From the NCBI RefSeq assembly GCF_000429785.1, contig NZ_AUCN01000019.1:1670-65669 (forward strand): 64,000 nucleotides of DNA. The letters run 5' to 3'. Shown here one piece after another: positions 44,345 through 56,091 of this stretch (position 1 is the first letter of the stretch; the number at the start of each line of letters is the position of its first letter). A model generated the notes under the pieces. It saw only the letters and a program-made list of their open reading frames with translations. It was not told the DNA's origin and made no database searches. Made by a program: the position numbers and the translations under genes. This stretch comes from Chitinibacter tainanensis DSM 15459 (GTDB lineage Bacteria > Pseudomonadota > Gammaproteobacteria > Burkholderiales > Chitinibacteraceae).

Positions 44345-45481
<1,137 letters not shown>

Positions 45482-45529
45482 TCACGGTGCGTCTTGCAAG
45501 CGAACTATGCCGCTTTCGTGCTACAAAAA

Positions 45530-46153
45530 TTACCCACGCAGACCAGAGGCTTCGCGTGCCAATTCAGTAATGGCAGCCCAATCACCTTTGGCCACCAGAT
45601 CTTTTGGCGCCAACCAAGAACCGCCCACACAGCCCACGTTCGGCAAGGCCAACAATTTCGGCGCAGACTCAACACTCACGCCGCCAGTTGGACAGAACAG
45701 AATTTGGGGCAGCGGGCCACCCATAGCTTTCAGCATACCGAGGCTACCCGCCTGCTCGGCTGGGAACAGCTTCATGGCATCAAAACCTTCTTCCAGCGCC
45801 GCAATTGCTTCAGATGGCGTCATCACGCCAGGCAGAATCTGGATACCCGCTTCACGACCCGCAGCCGCCAATTTTGGCGTCAGACCTGGTGTCACCGCAA
45901 ACACGGCACCCGCCGCTTTGGCTTGTGCAAACTGCTCAGGACGAACCACGGTACCCACACCCACGATGGCATCAGGCACGTTGTCGGCAATGGCTTTCAC
46001 TGCTTCCAGCGCAGCTTCGGTACGCAGAGTCACTTCAAGGACCCGGATACCACCAGCGACCAGAGCCTGCGCCAAAGGCACAGCGTGCTCGACTTTTTCA
46101 ATCACCAGCACCGGCATAACGGTACAAGCGCGCATGATGTCACGAATTTGCAT
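45530..46153 (-). CDS. eda: KHG/KDPG aldolase
   Basis: 207 aa. Catalytic Glu in GIRVLEVTLRT, Lys in DAMKLFPAEQAGSL, and VGTVVRPEQ/CPTGGVS motifs. Splits 2-keto-3-deoxy-6-phosphogluconate into pyruvate and glyceraldehyde-3-phosphate. It follows edd after 117 bp with a small hairpin between (CGACTGG/CCAGTCG, 46209-46238), so both are probably one transcript. Confidence 0.96.
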   Translation of the reverse strand: MQIRDIMRACTVMPVLVIEKVEHAVPLAQALVAGGIRVLEVTLRTEAALEAVKAIADNVPDAIVGVGTVVRPEQFAQAKAAGAVFAVTPGLTPKLAAAGREAGIQILPGVMTPSEAIAALEEGFDAMKLFPAEQAGSLGMLKAMGGPLPQILFCPTGGVSVESAPKLLALPNVGCVGGSWLAPKDLVAKGDWAAITELAREASGLRG

Positions 46154-46270
46154 GAGAATTTCCGTCTTCTGAGTTGCGGCCTAACAAGGTCAGCAAGGTT
46201 TTTTAAATCGACTGGTGCATCTCCTCACACCCCAGTCGCACGCTACTTATTATTATCAAGCGAGCTGATT

Positions 46271-48094
46271 TTAGTGAGCCAGCCCTAAGCTCAATGCACC
46301 ATCTTCTGCACCAGTGGCTGCGGCACGGAAGCTAGCAAACAATTCACGCCCCATACCATGACCGTTTTTCGCCATATCGGCGGTTGCCACTTCGCGGGCA
46401 TCCCATTCAGCCTGATCAACTTTGGCCACCAATTCACCGGTTTCAGCATTCAGCAGAATCACATCGCCGGTGCGGACTTTGCCCAGCGGGCCGCCCGACA
46501 CCACTTCTGGCGTGATGTGAATTGCGGCCGGCACCTTGCCAGACGCGCCCGACATGCGGCCGTCGGTCACAAGCGCCACTTTGAAACCACGATCCTGCAA
46601 CACGCCCAGCGGCGGAGTCAGTTTGTGTAGCTCTGGCATCCCATTGGCACGCGGGCCCTGGAAGCGCAGTACGGCGATAAAGTCTTTTTCCAGCTCGCCG
46701 CGTTTGAACGCCGCCAGCACATCATCTTGATCATCAAACACAATCGCAGGTGCTTCCACCACGCGATGCTCAGGTGCCACCGCCGAGGTTTTGATCACGG
46801 CACGGCCCAAATTACCTGACAGCAATTTGGTACCACCATCGGCCTGGAATGGATTGCTCGCCGGGCGTAGCACGTCGGCATCGCCGCTTTCAGTTGGTGC
46901 ATCACGCCATACTGCCTGGGTATCTTGCAGGAACGGCTCTTGCGCATAGCGGCGCAGACCATACCCAGCTACGGTATATACATCTTCATGCAGCAAGCCC
47001 GCATCGAGCAATTCGCGAATCAGATACCCCATGCCACCAGCCGCATGGAAATGATTCACATCGGCCGAGCCATTTGGATACACCTTCGCCAGCAGCGGGA
47101 TAATGGCCGACAGGTCGTTAAAGTCTGACCAATTAATAATGACGCCCGCCGCACGGGCGATCGCCACCAAGTGAATGGTGTGATTGGTCGAGCCACCGGT
47201 CGCCAGCAAACCGATGATGCCGTTGACGATGGCTTTCTCATCAATCACTTTGCCGATTGGCAAATATTCATTACCCAGCGAAGTAATCGCCGCTGCACGC
47301 TTAGCAGCCGCGGCAGTCAGCGCATCGCGCAACGGAGTGCCTGGATTGGTAAACGCCGCGCCTGGCAAATGCAGACCCATGATTTCCATCAGCATCTGAT
47401 TGGAGTTGGCCGTACCGTAGAAAGTACAGGTACCTGGACCATGGTAGCTGCCCTCTTCCGAAGCCAGCAGCGCCTCGCGCCCAACTTTGCCTTCAGCAAA
47501 CAGTTGGCGGGTTTTGGCTTTTTCTTTATTCGAAATGCCGGAAGTCATTGGACCTGCCGGCACAAAAATCGTTGGCAAGTGGCTGAACTGCAGGGCGCCG
47601 ATCAGCAGGCCCGGCACGATCTTGTCGCATACGCCCAGACAGAGCGTGGCATCAAACATATTGTGAGACAGCGCCACTGCGGTCGACATGGCAATGACGT
47701 CGCGGCTAAACAGCGACAATTCCATGCCGGGCTGACCTTGGGTCACGCCATCACACATTGCTGGCACGCCGCCGGCAAATTGTGCAGTAGCGCCGGCTTC
47801 GTTCGCGGCTTTTTTGATAATGGCTGGGAAGGTTTCGAAGGGCTGATGCGCTGACAACATCTCGTTGTAGGCTGACACAATGGCGATATTGGGCTGGCGC
47901 ATTTCGCGCAACATGATCTTATCGCCCTCAGGCATTGCCGCCCAAGCATGGGCCTGGTTGGTACAGGCCAGACCTTTGCGCACCGGCTCTTTACTGGCCG
48001 CCTGCTCCATCCGCTCTAGGTAGCGAGTCCGGGACTCTTTGCTGCGCTCAATAATTCGCTGGGTAACTTCAACCAAAGCAGGATGCAGGGACAT
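46271..48094 (-). CDS. edd: Phosphogluconate dehydratase
   Basis: 607 aa, full length for the IlvD/Edd family. [30 protein letters not shown] and [10 protein letters not shown] carry the conserved cysteines and metal ligands of the Fe-S cluster; [15 protein letters not shown] is near the C-terminus. Makes KDPG from 6-phosphogluconate. A HexR-like box lies about 60 bases upstream of its start. A perfect 49-bp motif is within the coding region. Confidence 0.97.
   Translation of the reverse strand: MSLHPALVEVTQRIIERSKESRTRYLERMEQAASKEPVRKGLACTNQAHAWAAMPEGDKIMLREMRQPNIAIVSAYNEMLSAHQPFETFPAIIKKAANEAGATAQFAGGVPAMCDGVTQGQPGMELSLFSRDVIAMSTAVALSHNMFDATLCLGVCDKIVPGLLIGALQFSHLPTIFVPAGPMTSGISNKEKAKTRQLFAEGKVGREALLASEEGSYHGPGTCTFYGTANSNQMLMEIMGLHLPGAAFTNPGTPLRDALTAAAAKRAAAITSLGNEYLPIGKVIDEKAIVNGIIGLLATGGSTNHTIHLVAIARAAGVIINWSDFNDLSAIIPLLAKVYPNGSADVNHFHAAGGMGYLIRELLDAGLLHEDVYTVAGYGLRRYAQEPFLQDTQAVWRDAPTESGDADVLRPASNPFQADGGTKLLSGNLGRAVIKTSAVAPEHRVVEAPAIVFDDQDDVLAAFKRGELEKDFIAVLRFQGPRANGMPELHKLTPPLGVLQDRGFKVALVTDGRMSGASGKVPAAIHITPEVVSGGPLGKVRTGDVILLNAETGELVAKVDQAEWDAREVATADMAKNGHGMGRELFASFRAAATGAEDGALSLGLAH
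46918..46966. repeat. 49-bp bipartite motif, copy 10 (inside edd)
   Basis: GGGTAT at 46918-46923 and ATACCC at 46961-46966. Unlike the copies in birA and coaX the interior is G+C-rich and uses ordinary codons. Confidence 0.8.
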
Positions 48095-48152
48095 GGAAAG
48101 AACTCCGATTTTTTGTAACTAAACCGTCTATCAAACGACTTATGAAATTTAG

Positions 48153-48167
48153 CGTAGTTTTACTACA
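48153..48167 (-). promoter_or_regulatory. HexR-like operator for edd
   Basis: On the minus strand TGTAGTAAAACTACG, which is close to the HexR consensus TGTAATTAAATTACA and to the site in front of zwf. Located 59 bases upstream of edd. Confidence 0.7.
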
Positions 48168-48319
48168 ATCAAGCCATTTCGACAAGCAAAACTCTTAACA
48201 AAGTCAATTCGTTGCAGTGCAGCAAGGCCTTACTCGACAAAGGGTTTCGCTGTGCAAGGCTTGCACCGCATTAGTGCAAACCAGTACGCAACAAATTCGT
48301 TTGCTAGCGAGTTTGTGCT

Positions 48320-48334
48320 TGTAGTAAGATTACA
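48320..48334 (+). promoter_or_regulatory. HexR-like operator for zwf
   Basis: TGTAGTAAGATTACA matches the published HexR palindrome at 12 of 15 positions. Located 60 bases upstream of the zwf start. The two boxes share TGTAGTAA and are placed similarly relative to their genes. The rest of the 299-bp divergent region (48095-48393) holds no gene. Confidence 0.8.
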
Positions 48335-48393
48335 AAGCTTACTATGCTTGGCGGATTGTCAAGCCCCCAATTCCAACTGAGGATGTTTGGCTC

Positions 48394-49848
48394 ATGACTG
48401 CAATCGATGCTTTCGACATTGTGTTTTTTGGCGGTACTGGTGACCTCGCTCTGCGCAAGTTGCTCCCGGCCCTTTATCATCAGGATCAAGATGGCAATCT
48501 GCCAGCACAAGGTCGCATCATCTGTCTGGGCCGCAGCCCGTCAGACACCGCAGGCTACGTCGAAAAAGCCCACGCTAAAGCGAAAGAATATCTCGGCAGC
48601 CATTATAACGAAAATGACTGGACCAAGTTTGCCAGCCGCATCGAATACCTGAAAGTCGATGCGCACACTGAAGCCGATTTCGTGGCTTTGGCCGAAACAC
48701 TGAACAAATTCCCTGGTCGCGAGCGCGTTTTCTACCTCTCGACCGCCCCTGATTTCTTTGCCCCCATCGCCAAAAATCTGGCAGCCCAAGGCCTGAACGA
48801 AGGTAATTCCCGTGTTGTGCTGGAAAAACCACTCGGTCACGATCTGGAATCATCCAACAAGATCAACGACGAAGTCGGCGAATACTTCACCGAGAAGCAA
48901 ATTTACCGGATCGACCACTACCTGGGCAAAGAGCCGGTACTGAATCTGATCGCCCTGCGCTTTGCCAATACTCTTCTCGAGCCACTGTGGCGCCGCGAAT
49001 GGATTCGCGATGTGCAAATTACCGTGACCGAACAAGTGGGTGTGGAAACCCGTGCTGATTTCTACGATAAAACAGGCGCGCTGCGCGATATGGTGCAAAA
49101 CCACCTGCTGCAGCTGCTGACCATCGTGGCGATGGAGCCGCCAGCTTCGATCGATGCCGACGCAGTGCGTGACGAAAAACTGAAAGTATTGCGCGCCCTG
49201 AAACCACTGAGCGTGGACGACGTAAAAACCAAAGTGGTGCGTGGCCAGTATCGCGCCGGTGCCGTTGCCGGCAAACCGGTGATTGGTTATCAGGATGAAC
49301 CAGGCGTACCTGCGGGCTCGAAAGCCGAGACCTTTGTGGCCTTAAAAGCCGAGATCGAAACCTGGCGCTGGGCGGGCGTACCGTTCTTCCTGCGTACCGG
49401 TAAACGTCTATCTGAGCGCCTGGCCCAGATCGTAATCAACTTCCGCGAAGCACCGACTTCGATTTTCGGCAAAAACCTCGGCCAACCTAACCGTCTGGTG
49501 ATCGAGCTGCAACCAGATGAGTCAGTACGCCTGTACCTGCTGGCCAAAGAGCCGGGCAACCAAACCCGTCTGCGTCAGGTGTATCTGGATCTGGACTTCA
49601 AAGAAACCTTCGCGACCCGTAGCCCTGAAGCCTACGAGCGTCTGTTGATGGACGTGATCCGTGGCGACCTGTCGCTGTTCGTGCGCCGCGATGAGCAGCA
49701 AGCTGCATGGCGCTGGGTTGAGCCGATTATCGAATCATGGGAAACCAGCCCGGAAGGTCCAAAAACCTATACCGCCGGCACTTGGGGCCCAGCCGCTTCT
49801 TCGGCACTGCTATCTCGCGATGGCCTGTGCTGGTACGAAGAAGCCTAA
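48394..49848 (+). CDS. zwf: Glucose-6-phosphate 1-dehydrogenase
   Basis: 484 aa. FGGTGDLALRKLLPALY (coenzyme site, residues 11-27), RIDHYLGKE (active site, about 172-180) and LEKPLGHDL. Oxidises glucose-6-phosphate to 6-phosphogluconolactone. First gene of zwf-pgl-hexR-pgi, divergent from edd. GAGGA precedes the ATG, and a HexR-like box lies upstream. Confidence 0.97.
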   Translation: MTAIDAFDIVFFGGTGDLALRKLLPALYHQDQDGNLPAQGRIICLGRSPSDTAGYVEKAHAKAKEYLGSHYNENDWTKFASRIEYLKVDAHTEADFVALAETLNKFPGRERVFYLSTAPDFFAPIAKNLAAQGLNEGNSRVVLEKPLGHDLESSNKINDEVGEYFTEKQIYRIDHYLGKEPVLNLIALRFANTLLEPLWRREWIRDVQITVTEQVGVETRADFYDKTGALRDMVQNHLLQLLTIVAMEPPASIDADAVRDEKLKVLRALKPLSVDDVKTKVVRGQYRAGAVAGKPVIGYQDEPGVPAGSKAETFVALKAEIETWRWAGVPFFLRTGKRLSERLAQIVINFREAPTSIFGKNLGQPNRLVIELQPDESVRLYLLAKEPGNQTRLRQVYLDLDFKETFATRSPEAYERLLMDVIRGDLSLFVRRDEQQAAWRWVEPIIESWETSPEGPKTYTAGTWGPAASSALLSRDGLCWYEEA

Positions 49849-49871
49849 CTTACCCCCACCCAGTAACATCC

Positions 49872-49898
49872 TCAAGACCATGCCTAGCATGGTCTTGA
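49872..49898 (+). other. Intercistronic hairpin between zwf and pgl
   Basis: Perfect 12-base stem TCAAGACCATGC/GCATGGTCTTGA with a three-base loop and no T-run. An ATACCC hexamer follows at 49904, but the matching left arm of the 49-bp motif is absent. It may set relative expression of zwf and pgl. Confidence 0.7.
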
Positions 49899-49922
49899 CG
49901 CAAATACCCTCAGGAGTTTTCG

Positions 49923-50618
49923 ATGGCCTTGCAATGGCATGAATTTGACAGCAAAGACCAACTGGATCAACAACTGGCCAGCACCATCGCCAGCGCCTTG
50001 GCAGCCGCCATTGCGGCCCGTGGCTGCGCTGGCCTTGCCGTATCAGGCGGGCGCACCCCAGCCGGCATGTTTAAAGCGCTGCGCAACGCCGCCATCGACT
50101 GGTCGCGCGTGGTGATCACACTGGTGGACGAGCGTTGGGTGCAACCCGATCATGCCGATAGCAATGAGCGTCTAACCCGCGAAAACCTACTGCAAGATGG
50201 TGCCGCGGCTGCGACGTTTATTTCACTGGTGAATCAAGAAGCCACGCCCCACGCTGCCCTAACGAGCATTGAGGCCCGCTTGGCCGCCCTGCCTAACCCG
50301 ATTGATGTGGTGATTTTGGGTATGGGCGATGATGGCCATACCGCCTCGCTTTTCCCTGCCGCAGCCGAGCTGGAAGCGGCCTGTGCATCCGACAATTTGC
50401 TGGCGGCCGTGACGCCACCGGTGGCCCCACACCAGCGCATTACCCTCACCCTGCCCACCATCGTGAAGAGCCCGAATGTCATCGTCCACATCACCGGCGA
50501 AGGCAAAAAAACCCTGCTCAACGATGCGATGCAAGCCCAAGTGAGCCTCACCGAGCAATACCCGATCCGCCGTGTGCTGGATCAGGTAGCGACGGCACAG
50601 GTGTTCTGGGCGGCTTGA
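49923..50618 (+). CDS. pgl: 6-phosphogluconolactonase
   Basis: 231 aa. VSGGRTPAGMFKAL near the N-terminus, TLVDERWV, and ILGMGDDGHTASLFP. Hydrolyses the lactone made by Zwf. CAGGAG stands before the ATG. Second gene of the HexR-controlled unit. Confidence 0.96.
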   Translation: MALQWHEFDSKDQLDQQLASTIASALAAAIAARGCAGLAVSGGRTPAGMFKALRNAAIDWSRVVITLVDERWVQPDHADSNERLTRENLLQDGAAAATFISLVNQEATPHAALTSIEARLAALPNPIDVVILGMGDDGHTASLFPAAAELEAACASDNLLAAVTPPVAPHQRITLTLPTIVKSPNVIVHITGEGKKTLLNDAMQAQVSLTEQYPIRRVLDQVATAQVFWAA

Positions 50619-50704
50619 TCAGCCATGCACAGCCGCACTTTTCTTCCACTTACCGCCCAGCCACAAGCTGAGCGTGCACACTCGCCCCTGCGAGGACGGA
50701 TCCC

Positions 50705-51547
50705 ATGCTAGAACGCATCAAAACTGTCTTGGACTCGCTGTCCAAATCGGAACGTAAAGTCGCTGAACTGGTGATTGCCCAGCCGAATCTGGTGGCCAAT
50801 GCGCCGATTGCCCAGATTGCGGACATGGCCGATGTTTCCCAGCCGACGGTGATCCGTTTCTGCCGCTCACTCAATTGCTCTGGCCTGCAGGATTTCAAGC
50901 TGCGGCTCACCCGCTCGCTGGTTTCAGGGGTGCCGTATGTGCATTCCATGGTATCGGCGGATGATTCGGCTCACGATCTGGCGCGCAAATTGTTTGATAA
51001 CAATATTTCGCATTTGCTGCGCTGCCGCAATGAGCTGGATACCGAAGCCTTGGAACGCGCGATCAAAGTGCTGTCTAACACCCACAAGATCGAAGTCTGG
51101 GGGCAAGGTCAGTCAGGTGCAGTGGCCATTGATGCCCAAAACAAATTCTTCCGCCTTGGCGTGCCCACGGTGGCCTACACCGACCCGCACATGCACGGCA
51201 TGAGCGCCTCAATGCTCAAACCGGGCGATGCCGTGGTGGCGGTATCAAACTCGGGCCGCACGTTAGATATGCTGCGCTCGGTCGAGATTGCCCGCGATGC
51301 CGGTGCCGATGTGATTGGCATTACCCACAGCAAATCGCCACTGGCCAAGCGCTGCAATATTTGCCTGTACGCCGACACGATGGAAGACCCGGATCTGTAC
51401 ACGCCAATGATCACGCGGATTGTGCATTTGGTGATTATTGACGTACTGGCCGTTGGCGTTGCGCTCAAGCGCGGCCCTGAGCTGATCGATCAGCTCGAGA
51501 AAATGAAACGCAATATGAAAGAAAAACGAGTCCGCGGCCATGAGTAA
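50705..51547 (+). CDS. hexR: HexR, RpiR-family repressor of glucose catabolism
   Basis: 280 aa. N-terminal helix-turn-helix ([21 protein letters not shown], about 44-64) and a SIS sugar-phosphate domain ([28 protein letters not shown]). HexR represses zwf and edd genes and is released by KDPG. It lies inside the unit it is expected to control, with operators in the edd/zwf divergent region, so it is likely autoregulated. Confidence 0.94.
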   Translation: MLERIKTVLDSLSKSERKVAELVIAQPNLVANAPIAQIADMADVSQPTVIRFCRSLNCSGLQDFKLRLTRSLVSGVPYVHSMVSADDSAHDLARKLFDNNISHLLRCRNELDTEALERAIKVLSNTHKIEVWGQGQSGAVAIDAQNKFFRLGVPTVAYTDPHMHGMSASMLKPGDAVVAVSNSGRTLDMLRSVEIARDAGADVIGITHSKSPLAKRCNICLYADTMEDPDLYTPMITRIVHLVIIDVLAVGVALKRGPELIDQLEKMKRNMKEKRVRGHE

Positions 51548-51590
51548 GCGGGCGAAAAATAAAAACATTGTTCCACAAGGAAACGAGTCG

Positions 51591-53237
51591 ATGTCGAAAC
51601 TGACTTCTTCGCCTGCCTGGCAGGCGCTGGCTGAGCATTTCCAGCAAATCCAGCCGCTGCACATGCGCGATATGTTCGCCGAAGATCCACAGCGTTTTGA
51701 GCGGTTTTCTCTGGAAACCGGCGGCCTGTTCTTCGATTACTCGAAGAACCGGGTTAACGAAACCACGATGCGTCTCTTGATGGATCTGGCGCGCCAAAGC
51801 GGGCTGGAAAACCGCATCAAGCAGATGTTTGCCGGCGAGAAGATCAACATCACCGAAAACCGTGCGGTTTTGCACGTGGCGCTGCGTAATCTGGATAAAA
51901 ACCCGCTGATCGTCGATGACGAAGACGTAATGCCGAAAGTGAATGCGGTGAAAGAGAAGATGTTCCTCTTCTCGGATCAAATTCGCTCAGGCGAACGCGT
52001 GGGTTACACCGGCAAAGCCTTCACCGATATCGTGAATATCGGAATTGGCGGCTCGGATCTGGGCCCCTTGATGGTATGCCATGCGCTGAAAGAATACGGC
52101 CATGCACGCCTGAATATGCATTTTGTTTCGACCGTGGATGGCGATCAGATTGTTTCGACACTGAAAAAGCTCAACCCAGAAACCACGCTGTTTATCGTGG
52201 CATCGAAAACCTTCACCACGCAGGAAACCATGACCAATGCCCGCACCGCGCGCAAATGGTTCCTGGAGCGGGTGGGCAACGAAGCCCACATTGCCAAGCA
52301 TTTTGTGGCGGTATCGACCAACAGCAAGGCTGTTTCCGAATTCGGGATCTCGCTCGACAATATGTTCGAATTCTGGGATTGGGTCGGCGGCCGCTACTCG
52401 CTGTGGTCAGCCATCGGTTTGGCGATTGCCATCTATCTGGGTAAACACAATTACCAAGATTTGCTGCATGGTGCGTACACCATGGATGAGCACTTCAAAA
52501 CCAAACCGCTGGAACAAAACCTGCCCGTGATCATGGGCATGTTGGGCGTGTGGTATTGCAATTTCTTCAATAGCAAAACCCAGCTGATTTCTCCGTACAA
52601 CCAGTGTCTGTATCGCTTCCCGGCCTATCTGCAACAGCAGGATATGGAATCCAACGGCAAGTCGATTGATCTGGATGGCAATCGCGTGGATTACGCGACC
52701 GGCCCGATTGTCTGGGGTGACACCGGCATTAACGGCCAGCACGCTTATTATCAGCTGCTGCATCAAGGCACCGAGCTGGTGCCGATCGATTTTATCGCCA
52801 CCATCGAGCATCCCGACGTGCCAGAGCCGCACGATACGATTCTGATGGCGAATTTCTTCGCGCAAACCGAAGCCTTTATGCGCGGGAAAAACGAAAGCGA
52901 AGTGCGCGCCGAGCTGACCAAGCTGGGCATTGTGGGTGAAGCACAAGAAAAACTGGTGGCGCATAAGATTTTCGAGGGCAATCGCCCTACCACCACCATT
53001 CTGATGCAACGCCTGACACCACGTCGTTTGGGCGCCCTGATTGCTCTGTATGAACACAAAGTGTTTGTGCAAGGCACGGTCTGGAATATCAACTCCTATG
53101 ACCAGTGGGGTGTCGAGCTAGGCAAACAGCTGGCAAAGCTGATTGAAACCGATCTGACCACCCCAGGCCTGACCGTGGGACACGATTCGTCCACCAATGG
53201 CCTGATTAACTATTTCAAACGCAATACACCGCGCTAA
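51591..53237 (+). CDS. pgi: Glucose-6-phosphate isomerase
   Basis: 548 aa. [28 protein letters not shown] and the [19 protein letters not shown] signature, plus [10 protein letters not shown] at the C-terminus. Interconverts glucose-6- and fructose-6-phosphate; its place after hexR suggests recycling of fructose-6-phosphate into the Entner-Doudoroff route. ATG at 51591 with AAGGA upstream; an earlier in-frame ATG at 51540 would overlap hexR. Confidence 0.97.
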   Translation: MSKLTSSPAWQALAEHFQQIQPLHMRDMFAEDPQRFERFSLETGGLFFDYSKNRVNETTMRLLMDLARQSGLENRIKQMFAGEKINITENRAVLHVALRNLDKNPLIVDDEDVMPKVNAVKEKMFLFSDQIRSGERVGYTGKAFTDIVNIGIGGSDLGPLMVCHALKEYGHARLNMHFVSTVDGDQIVSTLKKLNPETTLFIVASKTFTTQETMTNARTARKWFLERVGNEAHIAKHFVAVSTNSKAVSEFGISLDNMFEFWDWVGGRYSLWSAIGLAIAIYLGKHNYQDLLHGAYTMDEHFKTKPLEQNLPVIMGMLGVWYCNFFNSKTQLISPYNQCLYRFPAYLQQQDMESNGKSIDLDGNRVDYATGPIVWGDTGINGQHAYYQLLHQGTELVPIDFIATIEHPDVPEPHDTILMANFFAQTEAFMRGKNESEVRAELTKLGIVGEAQEKLVAHKIFEGNRPTTTILMQRLTPRRLGALIALYEHKVFVQGTVWNINSYDQWGVELGKQLAKLIETDLTTPGLTVGHDSSTNGLINYFKRNTPR

Positions 53238-53243
53238 AAACAG

Positions 53244-53291
53244 GGCGCAGGCAAACCCTGCGCCACTACTGTCCGGCCACATGAACCGGAC
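53244..53291 (+). other. Two hairpins between pgi and aceE
   Basis: GGCGCAGG/CCTGCGCC (53244-53264) and GTCCGG/CCGGAC (53271-53291). Neither has a T-run. They may mark a weak end of the pgi transcript or the leader of aceE. Confidence 0.5.
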
Positions 53292-53339
53292 AAGACCCAG
53301 TGTGATTTCAAAATAACCCACTCACAAGGTAGATATACG

Positions 53340-55997
53340 ATGGCAGATCAGATTCATGACCATGATCCACTTGAAACCAAAGAATGGCTGGATGCGCTGC
53401 AAGGCGTCATTGCAGCCGAGGGTGCCGAGCGCGCCCACTTCCTGGTGGAAAAACTGGTAGATCAAGCCCGTCAAGACGGTGTAAATATCCCCTACACCGC
53501 CACTACGGCGTACATCAACACGATCCCGGCGCACCTGCAAGCCAAACACCCCGGCAATCCAACGCTGGAAGAGCGTGTATTGGCCTACACCCGCTGGAAT
53601 GCCGCTGCGATGGTAGCGAAAGCCAATCGTGATGCAGCCGAACCAGGCGGCCACATTTCATCGTTTGCCTCGGCAGCCACCTTGTACGATGTGGGCTGGA
53701 ACCACTTCTGGCATGCGGCCAACGAAAACCACGGTGGTGACTTGGTGTATTTCCAAGGCCACTCTGCACCAGGGATGTATGCCCGTGCCTATCTGGAAGG
53801 CCGGATCAGCGAAGAGCAACTGAATAAATTCCGCCGCGAAGTGGATGGTGACGGTCTGTCGTCTTACCCACATCCATGGCTGATGCCCGATTTCTGGCAA
53901 TTCCCGACCGTATCAATGGGTCTGGGCCCGCTGATGGCGATCTACCAGGCTCGCTTTATGAAATACCTGGACGATCGCGGCTTCAAACAAAAAGGCGATC
54001 GTAAAGTATGGTGCTTCTGCGGTGATGGCGAGATGGACGAACCAGAATCACTGGGCGCGATCTCTCTGGCTGGCCGTGAAAAACTCGACAACCTGATTTT
54101 CGTGATCAACTGCAACTTGCAGCGTCTGGATGGCCCAGTGCGTGGTAACGGCAAGATCATTCAAGAGCTGGAAGGCGATTTCCGCGGTTCAGGCTGGAAT
54201 GTCGTGAAAGTGATCTGGGGTTCAGGCTGGGATGCCCTACTGGCCCAAGACAAGAAAGGCCTGCTGCAAAAACGCATGATGGAAGTGGTCGATGGTGAAT
54301 ACCAGACCTACAAATCGAAAAACGGCGCCTACGTGCGTGAGCATTTCTTTGGCAAATACCCAGAGCTGCTCGACCTTGTTGCCAGCATGACCGATGACGA
54401 CATTTGGAAACTGACTCGCGGTGGTAACGACCTGTTTAAAGTTTACGCAGCCTACAAAGCCGCAGTAGAGCACAAGGGTCAACCAACCCTCTTGCTGGTT
54501 AAAACTGTTAAAGGCTTCGGTGTGGGCGCTGCGGGCGAATCGCAAAACACCGCGCACAACACCAAAAAACTGGGTGACGACGATCTGCTGCACCTGCGTG
54601 ATCGCTTCAACGTACCACTGACTGACGAAGAAGCCAAAGCGTGCAAGTTCTATCGCCCAAGCGAAGACAGCCAGGAATACAAATACATGATGGAACGCCG
54701 CGCAGCACTGGGCGGCTTTATCCCATCGCGTAAACCAGTGAATGAGCCACTGGAAGTGCCACCACTGGACGCATTCAAAGCCCTGCTGGAAAGCTCTGGC
54801 GAACGCGAAATGTCGACCACCATGGCCTTCGTGCGCTTGCTGAACACCCTGGTGAAAGACAAACAAATCGGTAAACGTATCGTGCCGATCGTTCCAGACG
54901 AAAGCCGTACCTTCGGTATGGAAGGCATGTTCCGTCAATTGGGCATCTGGTCACACGTAGGTCAGCTGTACGAGCCACAAGATGCCGACCAACTGATGTT
55001 CTACAAAGAGTCGCAAACCGGTCAGATCCTGCAAGAAGGGATTAACGAAGCCGGCGCGATGTCGGATTGGATTGCCGCTGCAACAGCCTACGCGAATCAC
55101 GGCCACACCATGATTCCGTTCTACATCTACTACTCGATGTTCGGTTTCCAACGGATTGGTGACCTGGCTTGGGCCGCCGGTGATTTGCGTGCACGCGGCT
55201 TCTTGGTCGGTGGTACTGCCGGTCGCACCACGCTGAATGGCGAAGGTCTGCAACACCAGGATGGTCATGGCCACCTGTTTGCCGAGTTCATTCCGAACTG
55301 CGTGTCGTACGATCCTACCTTTGCTTATGAGCTGGCGGTGATTGTGCAAGACGGTATGCGCCGGATGTACCAAGATCAGGAAAACATCTACTACTACCTG
55401 TCAGTCATGAACGAAAACTACACCCATCCAGCCATGCCGGCGGGTGCAGAAGCGGGCATTCTGAAAGGTCTGTACAAATTCAAACAAGGCGAAGCCGGCA
55501 AGCTGAAAGTTCAGCTGATGGGCTCGGGCACCATCTTCCGCGAAGTAATCGCGGCAGCCGACCTGCTGAAAAACGATTTCGGCATTGATGCCGACATCTG
55601 GTCAGCGCCAAGCTTTAACGAACTGCGTCGTGACGGTATGGCCGCCACCCGCCACAACTATCTGAACCCAACCGAACCAGCACGCGTGCCTTACGTGACC
55701 GAGTGCCTGAAAGACGCGCAAGGTCCAGTGATTGCTGCTACCGACTACAAACGCACTTATGCCGACCAGATTCGCGAATACGTTCCGAACCGCTTTGTCG
55801 TGCTGGGTTGCGATGGTTTCGGTCGCTCAGCCAGCCGCTCGGAACTGCGTAGCTTCTTTGAGGTAGATCGTTACCACGTAGCGGTAGCTGCGCTGAAAGC
55901 ACTGGCCGACGAAGGCCAGCTGCCAGCAGCGAAAGTGGCCGAGGCGATTGCCAAGTATGGCATCCGCACCGACCGTCCAGCACCATGGACCGTGTAA
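53340..55997 (+). CDS. aceE: Pyruvate dehydrogenase E1 component (homodimeric type)
   Basis: 885 aa, usual length. Thiamine diphosphate motif GDGEMDEPESLGAISLA (about 229) through NCNLQRLDGPVRGN, plus GGHISSFASAATLYDVGWNHF near 102 and YYSMFGFQRIGDLAWAAGD. Decarboxylates pyruvate and transfers the acetyl group to lipoyl-E2. First gene of aceE-aceF-lpdA. Codon use is strongly biased, as expected for a highly expressed gene. Confidence 0.97.
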   Translation: MADQIHDHDPLETKEWLDALQGVIAAEGAERAHFLVEKLVDQARQDGVNIPYTATTAYINTIPAHLQAKHPGNPTLEERVLAYTRWNAAAMVAKANRDAAEPGGHISSFASAATLYDVGWNHFWHAANENHGGDLVYFQGHSAPGMYARAYLEGRISEEQLNKFRREVDGDGLSSYPHPWLMPDFWQFPTVSMGLGPLMAIYQARFMKYLDDRGFKQKGDRKVWCFCGDGEMDEPESLGAISLAGREKLDNLIFVINCNLQRLDGPVRGNGKIIQELEGDFRGSGWNVVKVIWGSGWDALLAQDKKGLLQKRMMEVVDGEYQTYKSKNGAYVREHFFGKYPELLDLVASMTDDDIWKLTRGGNDLFKVYAAYKAAVEHKGQPTLLLVKTVKGFGVGAAGESQNTAHNTKKLGDDDLLHLRDRFNVPLTDEEAKACKFYRPSEDSQEYKYMMERRAALGGFIPSRKPVNEPLEVPPLDAFKALLESSGEREMSTTMAFVRLLNTLVKDKQIGKRIVPIVPDESRTFGMEGMFRQLGIWSHVGQLYEPQDADQLMFYKESQTGQILQEGINEAGAMSDWIAAATAYANHGHTMIPFYIYYSMFGFQRIGDLAWAAGDLRARGFLVGGTAGRTTLNGEGLQHQDGHGHLFAEFIPNCVSYDPTFAYELAVIVQDGMRRMYQDQENIYYYLSVMNENYTHPAMPAGAEAGILKGLYKFKQGEAGKLKVQLMGSGTIFREVIAAADLLKNDFGIDADIWSAPSFNELRRDGMAATRHNYLNPTEPARVPYVTECLKDAQGPVIAATDYKRTYADQIREYVPNRFVVLGCDGFGRSASRSELRSFFEVDRYHVAVAALKALADEGQLPAAKVAEAIAKYGIRTDRPAPWTV

Positions 55998-56012
55998 TAG
56001 GTTAAGTGAGAC

Positions 56013-56047
56013 CAGCCTGCCGGGGTATACCCTTCTCCGGCAGGCTG
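56013..56047 (+). other. Intercistronic hairpin between aceE and aceF
   Basis: Eleven-base stem CAGCCTGCCGG/CCGGCAGGCTG whose loop holds the left arm of a 49-bp motif (GGTATACC). No T-run. Confidence 0.75.
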
Positions 56048-56071
56048 AATGAGCAACGGCGGGCAATACCC
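56023..56071. repeat. 49-bp bipartite motif, copy 11 (aceE-aceF spacer)
   Basis: GGGTAT at 56023-56028 and ATACCC at 56066-56071, ending exactly 20 bases before the aceF start codon. Confidence 0.9.
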
Positions 56072-56091
56072 CCACCTCACAGGATTCAGAC

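Noticed and set aside
49861..49909. Candidate further 49-bp motif in the zwf-pgl spacer
   Set aside because: The right arm ATACCC is present, but the left position reads CAGTAA, matching only three of six bases.
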